Positions 33,081 to 39,847 of a stretch of DNA of 64,000 nucleotides are shown here, in pieces. A program made the position numbers and the translations under genes. This stretch comes from Acidobacteriota bacterium (lineage in GTDB: Bacteria; Acidobacteriota; Thermoanaerobaculia; Multivoradales; J023): the NCBI GenBank assembly GCA_029263315.1, contig JAJCXR010000047.1, forward strand, positions 1 to 64,000, in the 5' to 3' direction. The notes under the pieces are model-generated. The model had not been told where the DNA came from, searched no databases, and saw only the letters and a program-made list of their open reading frames with translations. Each line of letters starts with the position of its first letter. The first letter of the stretch is position 1.

Positions 33081-35555
33081 TCAGGGACGGCGTGGTTTGC
33101 GGTTGAATTTGGCCGCCAGATCCGCCACCGAGGGCGGGCCCGTGGGCCTGGGTATCGGGGCGCCGCGGCCGGCGCCACGATCGTCGGTCGAGCGACCCTT
33201 AGCGCTCCGGTTGTTTCCCTGGCCGCTAGTGGGCCTCGGACCCTTGGTGCCGGGCCTGGGGCTCTTGGTGCCGGGCCCCTTTGCTGCGGGCCCTTTAGCT
33301 TCCGGCCCCTGAGCACCGGAAGTTGCGTTGTCGCTGTTGCGACGTTGGTGGCGCGGCTCCGTCACCGGTTCCAGGAGCTGTTTGATCGACAGGCCGATGC
33401 GTTGCCGCTCGCGGTCCACCTCGATGACCTTAACCTTGACCACCTCACCGACCTTGATGGCCTCCCGAGGATCGTCGAGCCATCGGTTGGAGAGCTCCGA
33501 CAGGTGGACGAGGCCGTCCCGTTTGACGCCGATATCGACAAAGGCGCCAAAATTGGTGACGTTGGAGACGCGGCCTTCGAGCACCATGCCCGGTTGCAGA
33601 TCGTCTACCGAGGTGACGTCCTCCCGCCACTCGGGGGCCTTGAATTGCGGCCTCGGGTCGCGACCCGGGCGTTCCAGCTCGGAGCGGATGTCGTCGAGGG
33701 TAAAACGGCCCAGCCCCTCCCCGTGATCGAGAAAACGCTCGAAGTTGACCGTCGCCACCAGGGCTGGATTGCCCACCAGCTCCTGCAGTGGCACGCCGAG
33801 ACCGGTGGCCATCTTTTCGACCACCGGATAGCGCTCAGGGTGAACGGCGGTGCGGTCGAGGGGATGCTTACCTTCGCCGATGCGCAGGAAACCCGCCGCC
33901 TGCTCGTAGGTCTTGGGGCCGAATCCGGAGACCTGCAACAGGGTGTCGCGACTGTCGAAGGAGCCTTTGGCGTCGCGGAACTTGACGATGTTGCGGGCTA
34001 GGCGCTCGGACAAGCCGGAGACGCGCCGCAGTAGGGAAAGCGAGGCGGTGTTGAGCTCGACGCCGACCCGGTTAACGGTGCTCTCCACCGCCACGTCCAG
34101 CTCGCCGGCCAGGGATTTCTGGTCGACATCGTGCTGGTATTGCCCAACCCCCATGGATTTGGGGTCGATCTTCACCAGCTCCGCCAGGGGGTCTTGCAAG
34201 CGGCGGGCGATGGACACGGCACCGCGCAGGGAGACGTCCAGATCCGGCAATTCGTCGCGGGCCACCGCCGAAGCGGAGTAGACGGAGGCTCCTGTCTCGG
34301 GGACGATGGCGACGATGACCTTGTCGAGACCATGCCGCTTGGCCACCTGACGGGCGAAGGTTTCGGTTTCGCGGCTGCCGGTGCCGTTGCCGACGGCGAC
34401 GGCGTGTATTTGGTGTTTCTTGATGCTCTCCACCAGCCGATGCTCAGCCTCCTCCACACGTTGGGGGGAGCCGGGGCCGGCGATGGGATAGATAACGTCG
34501 GTGGCGACGACCCGACCGGTGCGGTCCACCACCGCTAATTTGCATCCGGTGCGGTAACCGGGATCCAGACCCATTACCGGCACCTGGCCGATCGGCGATT
34601 GCATGAGCAGGGCTTCGAGATTTTCGCGGAAAACCCGGATGGCCTCCTGCTCGGCCTGCTGCCGCAACTGGCCGCGCACTTCGTTGCTGATCGACGGCCG
34701 CAGCAGACGTTTGTAACCATCGCTGGTGGCCATGGCGACATGGCGACCACAGGGGGTGTCGAGGGGCACCCGCCAGGTGCGGCCCAGGCTTTCGACCTCG
34801 GCGTCGTCATCGATCGCCAGGTCCGAGATCAAGATGCCCTCCCGTTCGCCCCGCAGGATGGCCAGCAAGCGATGGGAGGCGATGGCGCGGGCCGGCTCAC
34901 TGTATTCGAAGTAATCCTTGTAAACCTGGCCTTCCGTCTCTTTGCCGGTCAGCACTCGGACGTTGAGCTCACCCTGTTGTTGCAGGGCCTTACGCAGGTG
35001 CGCACGGTGCTCGGCGTCCTCCGCCAGGCGCTCCGCCAGGATGTCGCGGGCCCCCGCCAAGGCGCCGTCGGCGTCTTCCACGCCGAGCTCGTCGTCGATG
35101 TAGGCGGCCGCCAAAGATTCGGCGGAGTCGCTGCCGCCGGCCATTTCCAGCAGTCCGTCGGCCAGGGGCTCCAGCCCCTTCTCCCTGGCCATCTGGGCGC
35201 GGGTGCGCCGTTTCGGCTTGTAGGGCAAGTAGAGGTCTTCCAGCTCTTGCTTCGAGACACTGGCGCGAATCGCCGCTGCCAAGGACTCGGTGAGCTTGCC
35301 TTGCTCGGCGATGCTGGCGAGGATGGCGTCCCGGCGTTCCATGAGATCGAGAAAGTACTCCCGCCGCTTGAAGATGGTCTCCAATTGCTCATCGATCAGG
35401 CCGCCGGTGGCCTCTTTGCGGTATCGGGCCACGAAGGGCACCGTCGCCTTCTCGGCGAAGAGCTGTGAGGCTGCCTCGACCTGCTGCGGGCGGCAGCCGG
35501 TCTCCTGGGCAATCAACACAACGAAACGTTCTTCCAAGGCACCAGCCATTGCCAT
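33081..35555 (-). CDS. tex: Tex-family RNA-binding transcription accessory protein
   Basis: The 824-residue protein has the full Tex layout: N-terminal helical region with TVPFVARYRKEATGGL, a YqgF/RNase H-like domain from about 327 (VMGLDPGYRTGCKLAVVD), helix-hairpin-helix segments near 510-560, and an S1 domain near 650-722 (GRVSNVTNFGAFVDIGV). Tex proteins bind nucleic acid and act in transcription and stress responses. The C-terminal 95 residues are a basic, Gly/Pro/Lys-rich low-complexity tail (PGTKGP, AKGP repeats) beyond the usual end. GGAG lies about ten bases before the ATG. Confidence 0.92.
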   Translation of the reverse strand: MAMAGALEERFVVLIAQETGCRPQQVEAASQLFAEKATVPFVARYRKEATGGLIDEQLETIFKRREYFLDLMERRDAILASIAEQGKLTESLAAAIRASVSKQELEDLYLPYKPKRRTRAQMAREKGLEPLADGLLEMAGGSDSAESLAAAYIDDELGVEDADGALAGARDILAERLAEDAEHRAHLRKALQQQGELNVRVLTGKETEGQVYKDYFEYSEPARAIASHRLLAILRGEREGILISDLAIDDDAEVESLGRTWRVPLDTPCGRHVAMATSDGYKRLLRPSISNEVRGQLRQQAEQEAIRVFRENLEALLMQSPIGQVPVMGLDPGYRTGCKLAVVDRTGRVVATDVIYPIAGPGSPQRVEEAEHRLVESIKKHQIHAVAVGNGTGSRETETFARQVAKRHGLDKVIVAIVPETGASVYSASAVARDELPDLDVSLRGAVSIARRLQDPLAELVKIDPKSMGVGQYQHDVDQKSLAGELDVAVESTVNRVGVELNTASLSLLRRVSGLSERLARNIVKFRDAKGSFDSRDTLLQVSGFGPKTYEQAAGFLRIGEGKHPLDRTAVHPERYPVVEKMATGLGVPLQELVGNPALVATVNFERFLDHGEGLGRFTLDDIRSELERPGRDPRPQFKAPEWREDVTSVDDLQPGMVLEGRVSNVTNFGAFVDIGVKRDGLVHLSELSNRWLDDPREAIKVGEVVKVKVIEVDRERQRIGLSIKQLLEPVTEPRHQRRNSDNATSGAQGPEAKGPAAKGPGTKSPRPGTKGPRPTSGQGNNRSAKGRSTDDRGAGRGAPIPRPTGPPSVADLAAKFNRKPRRP

Positions 35556-35649
35556 CTATGCTCTCTCCTGCAGCGTCTTGATTGCGGGGTTTGTCTCTCA
35601 GGTTGCCGTGAAGCCCTCTTGCATTGAGGCGCCGAGTCTATCCCACACC

Positions 35650-35688
35650 GAACCTACGACACGAACCTACGACACGAACCCGCGACAC
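35650..35688 (+). repeat. 13-base tandem direct repeat upstream of ECF sigma gene
   Basis: GAACCTACGACAC occurs at 35650-35662 and 35663-35675, with a third variant at 35676-35688. It lies about 50 bases upstream of a possible ECF promoter and could bind a regulator or be replication slippage. Confidence 0.7.
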
Positions 35689-35739
35689 AGGGCTTCGAGC
35701 CCCAGTGCGTGGGCCGGATAAAGAAAACTTCCTCGACTC

Positions 35740-35766
35740 GGAACTTTTTCTCCAGTCCGACGTTTT
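35740..35766 (+). promoter_or_regulatory. Possible ECF-type promoter for the sigma operon
   Basis: GGAACTT (35740-35746) resembles the -35 element used by many ECF sigma factors. CGACGTTTT follows at 35758-35766 in the -10 region. Autoregulation is a common pattern for such genes but here it is inference. Confidence 0.35.
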
Positions 35767-35781
35767 GAGGGTCAGAGTTGC

Positions 35782-36372
35782 ATGATGGAGAGCGAAGACA
35801 CACATCTGATCCAACGCGCCAAGGCCGACGACCATCAGGCATTTGCGGAGCTCGTGGAGCGCCACAAGGATCGGGTCGTCAACTACTTGACCCGCTTGAC
35901 CGGTTGCCGAGATCGGGCCGAAGACATTGGCCAGGAGACCTTCGTACGTTTTTTCCAACAACTGCGCCGCTATCGCGATCAAGGTCATTTGGTTGCCTAT
36001 TTGATGCGCATTGCCACCAATCTGGTGCGCAGCGAGGAACGTCGTAAGCGCCGTTGGCAAGTGTTGGAACCCATCTTCAACCACAGCGAAACCCTGGTGA
36101 GTGTCACCGCCAGTGGATTCCAGGCGGTTCCCAGCCCACAAATCTGCCTGTTGGCGCGGGAAGAGCAACAGCAGGTCACCGAGGCCCTCGCCACCCTCGA
36201 CATGCGGTACCGGGCGCCGTTGGTGCTGCGTGAAATCGAAGGCCTGACCTATGACGAGATTGCCACCGCCCTGAATACCAACCAAGGCACGATCAAGTCT
36301 CGACTGCACCGTGGCCGTCAGTTGCTCAAGGAGAAACTGGCACCCTATTGGAATGGAGGCGAATATGCGTGA
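35782..36372 (+). CDS. ECF RNA polymerase sigma factor (first module)
   Basis: The 196-residue protein has sigma region 2 (AFAELVERHKDRVVNYLTRLTG, then DRAEDIGQETFVRFF) and region 4 (LVLREIEGLTYDEIATALN, TNQGTIKSRLHRGR), without region 3: the layout of extracytoplasmic-function sigma factors. ATG at 35782 or 35785 follows GAGGG. It overlaps the downstream membrane protein gene by eight bases, and a PDZ protein gene follows, suggesting a sigma/anti-sigma/effector unit. Confidence 0.92.
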   Translation: MMESEDTHLIQRAKADDHQAFAELVERHKDRVVNYLTRLTGCRDRAEDIGQETFVRFFQQLRRYRDQGHLVAYLMRIATNLVRSEERRKRRWQVLEPIFNHSETLVSVTASGFQAVPSPQICLLAREEQQQVTEALATLDMRYRAPLVLREIEGLTYDEIATALNTNQGTIKSRLHRGRQLLKEKLAPYWNGGEYA

Positions 36373-36964
36373 GCAGCCATCCGTTGAGCAGGAGCGGCGC
36401 ATCACCGAAACCTTACAGGCCCTGCCGAGGGTGCATGCCAAGCAAGACTTCACCGCCGGCGTCCTGGAGCGTTTAGAAACCACGGCGCCGGCGTCCCCCT
36501 GGGGGTTCAGCCGGATTTGGGTGCCCGTGTTGGCCACTGCCATGCTGGTGCTGGCGGTGGTCTGGCAAGGGCACCGGGAGCGCAGTGAAGAACGTCGGCT
36601 GGCCGGCCAGGCACGTATTGAGGCGCTGCGCAGCGAGCGCCAGTCCCTCGAGGCGGAGCTCGATACCCTCCGCCGCTTGGCCAGGAGCAGTCGTCCGGTG
36701 CTCTACCTGGGAGCCGATCAAGGGGTCGATCTGGTGTACGACTTGAGCCGCCTGAAGCAAGGTGACCGGGTCGAGATCCCATCCTATCTTCAAGATGCGC
36801 AACAACTGACAAGCCTCGAAGAGAAGGTGCCCTTGGCCACCTGGCCTTGGGTTGCATCCCAAGGCAGAGCGGCGCCGGGCATGACCTCTTCCGGTCGTGG
36901 GGAGGAATCCCGCTCCTCCCCGAAAGGGCAGAGCGTCCCGGCCGCGGCGCGAACCCTCTACTGA
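36365..36964 (+). CDS. Single-pass membrane coiled-coil protein, candidate anti-sigma factor
   Basis: The 199-residue protein has a cytosolic N-terminus (about 48 residues), one membrane helix (IWVPVLATAMLVLAVVWQ), and a long charged helix likely to form a coiled coil. The His-x3-Cys-x2-Cys zinc anti-sigma motif is absent. Overlap with the sigma gene by eight bases and a strong GGAGG six bases before the ATG point to coupled production. Anti-sigma activity is inferred from topology and position only. Confidence 0.65.
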   Translation: MREQPSVEQERRITETLQALPRVHAKQDFTAGVLERLETTAPASPWGFSRIWVPVLATAMLVLAVVWQGHRERSEERRLAGQARIEALRSERQSLEAELDTLRRLARSSRPVLYLGADQGVDLVYDLSRLKQGDRVEIPSYLQDAQQLTSLEEKVPLATWPWVASQGRAAPGMTSSGRGEESRSSPKGQSVPAAARTLY

Positions 36965-37003
36965 TCCGATTCCCATGAACCTGAAAGATGCCGAGGAGAC
37001 CTG

Positions 37004-38050
37004 ATGCGAAATATACGAAATCAGCAGACGAGAAGGCAGCGTTGGACCGTTCTGGCACTGGTGCCCCTGGCGTTGGCCTTTAACGCCCAAGCGGACGACA
37101 ACGACGGTGAAGAGCCGGGGGTGGTGGTCCACTCGAGGATCAAGGACTGCCCCAGCATCAAGGTGGGCAAAAATAAGAACGTCCAGTTCCTCGACCTTTC
37201 CAAACGCGGTTTTCTTGGCGTCGAGGTGACCGCCCTGAGCCCCGAGCTGCGGCAGCATTTCGGCGTCCGGGACGATCAGGGAGTGATGATCTCCCGTTTG
37301 GTGGAGGGTAGCGCAGCGGGCGCCTCGGGTCTGCAGGTGGGGGACATCCTCACCCACGTCGACGGCACCTCCATCGATACCTCCTGGGCCTTGGGCAAGG
37401 CGATCCGGGAGCACCAGGGGGGCGAGGTGGTGGACATCGAATTTTGGCGTGACGGCCGGGCCCAGAGCGTCGCCGTCACACTGGCGGAGCAAGAGCGCTG
37501 CGGTTTCGATGTGGGTACCTACTTCGAAGGGGTCGACTGGGAGGAGCTGTCGGCGCTCGGTGGCCAGGTCAGCGAAGAGGCGTTGCGCGGCATCGATTGG
37601 GAACAGATCGGCAATGTCGGGGTGCGGATCAGCGAAGAGGCCCTGGCCACCGCCCTACAGAGTTTGCACGGTGTGCTCCAGGACGGCGAATGGGAGGCCC
37701 TCCTCGAACGCGAGCTGGAGGGCGTCGAGGTGCTCGATATGGATCGCCTGGAAGAGCGAATGGAGCACGTGCAAGAGCGTCTAGAGCGGCTCGAAGAGGA
37801 GCTCGAGCGCGAGTTGGAGGGTGTCGAGCGCAAACGGGAACGCATCGAACGTCAACGTGAACGGGATGAAGGGCGTCGCGAGCGTGAGCAAGCGCGCCTT
37901 GAGGGTCAGCGGTCCGGGCGTTGGGTTGAGGCCCCCGAAGCGCCCGCCGCCCCTGAAGAGCGGGCTGCCCCTGAAGAGCGGGCTGCCCCTGAAGCGCCCG
38001 TCGCCCCTGAAGCGCCCGCCGCCCCGGAGGATGCTCCGCGTGCCCCGTAA
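37004..38050 (+). CDS. Exported PDZ protein with coiled coil and APE repeat tail
   Basis: The 348-residue protein has a signal peptide (cleavage near AQA-D), a PDZ domain from about 68 to 160 (RGFLGVEVTALSPELR, GLQVGDILTHVDG) and a long coiled coil near 240-305 rich in Glu/Arg. Its tail is APEERA/APEAPA units encoded by an 18-base tandem repeat. No protease domain is present. It is the third gene of the ECF sigma unit and may sense or relay envelope stress. GGAG lies eight bases upstream of the ATG. Confidence 0.8.
   Translation: MRNIRNQQTRRQRWTVLALVPLALAFNAQADDNDGEEPGVVVHSRIKDCPSIKVGKNKNVQFLDLSKRGFLGVEVTALSPELRQHFGVRDDQGVMISRLVEGSAAGASGLQVGDILTHVDGTSIDTSWALGKAIREHQGGEVVDIEFWRDGRAQSVAVTLAEQERCGFDVGTYFEGVDWEELSALGGQVSEEALRGIDWEQIGNVGVRISEEALATALQSLHGVLQDGEWEALLERELEGVEVLDMDRLEERMEHVQERLERLEEELERELEGVERKRERIERQRERDEGRREREQARLEGQRSGRWVEAPEAPAAPEERAAPEERAAPEAPVAPEAPAAPEDAPRAP
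37931..38038 (+). repeat. 18-base tandem repeat encoding APE tail
   Basis: Six 18-base units, close to GCCCCTGAAGAGCGGGCT, run from 37931 to 38038; units two and three are identical. The unit length keeps the PDZ protein's frame. Confidence 0.85.
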
Positions 38051-38097
38051 GCCCTGGGCTCTCCGGGCAAATTTGTAGGGCATGGGTAAATAGCAAG

Positions 38098-38123
38098 CTC
38101 TGGGCTGGCATGGCGGCCCAGAG
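38098..38123. terminator. GC hairpin after the sigma/PDZ operon
   Basis: CTCTGGGC (38098-38105) and GCCCAGAG (38116-38123) are perfect eight-base arms with a ten-base loop, about 50 bases after the PDZ gene stop. No U-tract follows, so it may be a terminator aided by Rho or an RNA-stabilising hairpin. Confidence 0.4.
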
Positions 38124-38189
38124 GTGGCTATCCTTCAGGGGCCTCGTCTCGTCGACCCCTAATCTTCCACGATCGATCAGGATCCATGC

Positions 38190-38693
38190 ATGCGCTTCTT
38201 GTCCTCGTATCTGCCGTTCCTCGCTAGTTTCGTCTTACTTCTCCTCACCGCCTGTGGCGCCGTGCCACGTCATGAGGACGTCAAGGTCGGCCAGCCTATT
38301 CCCCCCTTCCAGCTCAGCTCGTTAGATGGCACCACGGTGGACAGCGAGTCTCTGAAGGGCAAGCCGGTGGTGCTCAATTTCTGGGCCACCTGGTGCGGCC
38401 CCTGTGTGCGCGAAATCCCCACCCTCAAGGAGCTGCACCGTGCCGAGGCGGTACGGGTGGTCTCTATTGCGCTCGACGACGAAGGGGAGTCGGTGGTTCG
38501 GCCATTCGTCGCCGGGCACGGGATCGATTACCCAGTCCTCTTGGGCAACCGCGATGTCTTCCAGCGGTTCAACGGCTACGCCATTCCCTACACCCTGGTG
38601 CTCGACAGCTCGCTGCGTATCGTCAAGATGCATCGCGGGCTGGTCACGACGCGGCGTCTGGAAAAAGATGTGCGCCAAGCGATGGCTGAGTGA
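38190..38693 (+). CDS. TlpA/ResA-like thioredoxin lipoprotein
   Basis: The 167-residue protein has a signal peptide ending in lipobox LLTAC (Cys22) and a thioredoxin fold with the redox pair in WCGPC (Cys69, Cys72) and the cis-proline segment YAIPYTLV. Such lipoproteins reduce or exchange disulfides outside the inner membrane, for example in cytochrome c maturation. The partner here is unknown. AGGA lies eight bases before the ATG. Confidence 0.88.
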   Translation: MRFLSSYLPFLASFVLLLLTACGAVPRHEDVKVGQPIPPFQLSSLDGTTVDSESLKGKPVVLNFWATWCGPCVREIPTLKELHRAEAVRVVSIALDDEGESVVRPFVAGHGIDYPVLLGNRDVFQRFNGYAIPYTLVLDSSLRIVKMHRGLVTTRRLEKDVRQAMAE

Positions 38694-38743
38694 GCGGGAT
38701 TTCGTAGTTTCGAAAGTCTTGCCCAGGCGGCTAGAATGCAGCG

Positions 38744-39847
38744 ATGTGGGACACTCACCTCGCGCCATCCTCGTCGCTACGAAATCTATGCCTCGGCACC
38801 GTCCTGCTTCTGGGCGGGACGGGGTGCTTGGGGGCAGAGACTGCGGTGCGGGGTGTTCCCGTAGCCATCGAGATGCGGCCGGTGGCGCTCGAGAACGGTG
38901 CGCCAGCACTATCCGCGGAGGAAGCGGTTCGCTTTCTCGCCGGCTTTGAGTTGACCTCCGACGAAGAGGATTTCGGAGGTTTCTCCGGTCTGGAGTGCGA
39001 CCAAGGCGACCGCCTAGTGGCCATTTCGGATCGAGGACATTGGCTGTCCGTGCAACTGGGGCTCGACGAAAGGGGGCGTTTGACATCCCTCTCCGACGGC
39101 TACATGGGTCCCTTGTTGGAGCCCGATGGCCAAGCGGTGACGGGCCGCGGTCGTCGGGATGCTGAGGAGGTGGCGTCGCTCCCCGGAGGCGGTTATCTGG
39201 TGACTTTCGAAGGGGAGCATCGGGCGGTTTGGTACGGGTCACCGAAAAACGGGTCCAAGAAAGATGGGGACGGGGTAGAGGCCAGCTCTGTGTTGGCGAC
39301 GCGGCCGAAGGTCTTGGTGACCCCCCCGGGGGTGTATGAAGGGGACGACAACGCAGGCTTCGAGGCGGTAACCCAACTGGCCGACGGCCGCCTGATGCTG
39401 ATCACCGAGGGCCTGAAAGATTCCGCAGGACAGCAAGTGGGCTGGCTCAGCGAGGCGGCGATTGCCACTGGCGAGGCACCCCCCACCTACTTGCCGCTAC
39501 GTTTGCATTCGGTCGAGCTATTCCAGCCCACGGCGGCGACCACCTTGCCCGTCGGCGACCCCCTGGCGGGCGATGTGCTCCTGCTGCAGCGCCATTACAC
39601 CCCGATCACGGGCACCCGGGTTCGACTCTTCCGCTTACCCAGCGCCGAGCTGCGTCCTAACGCAGTGGTCCAGCCGCAGGAGCTGATGCGCATCGAAGCA
39701 CCGCGCAGCGTCGACAATTTCGAGGGCATGGCGGTTTGTGGGCGGACCCAAAATGGGGCCGTCATCTACATCATTTCGGATGACAACTTCAGCGCCCACC
39801 AGCGTACCCTGCTGTTCCAGCTCGAGCTCACCCATCCTGACGGGTGA
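38744..39847 (+). CDS. Esterase-like phytase-family lipoprotein
   Basis: The 367-residue protein has a likely lipobox (LLLGGTGC near residue 28) and then a beta-propeller-like body of the phytase-like esterase family: FELTSDEEDFGGFSGLE, LVAISDRGHWL, RRDAEEVASLPGGGYLVTFE, NAGFEAVTQLADGRLMLITEG and NFEGMAVCG. Activity on phosphate esters is a family inference. The last 20 bases overlap the end of the convergent PhoX-like gene. No strong ribosome site is visible. Confidence 0.75.
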   Translation: MWDTHLAPSSSLRNLCLGTVLLLGGTGCLGAETAVRGVPVAIEMRPVALENGAPALSAEEAVRFLAGFELTSDEEDFGGFSGLECDQGDRLVAISDRGHWLSVQLGLDERGRLTSLSDGYMGPLLEPDGQAVTGRGRRDAEEVASLPGGGYLVTFEGEHRAVWYGSPKNGSKKDGDGVEASSVLATRPKVLVTPPGVYEGDDNAGFEAVTQLADGRLMLITEGLKDSAGQQVGWLSEAAIATGEAPPTYLPLRLHSVELFQPTAATTLPVGDPLAGDVLLLQRHYTPITGTRVRLFRLPSAELRPNAVVQPQELMRIEAPRSVDNFEGMAVCGRTQNGAVIYIISDDNFSAHQRTLLFQLELTHPDG

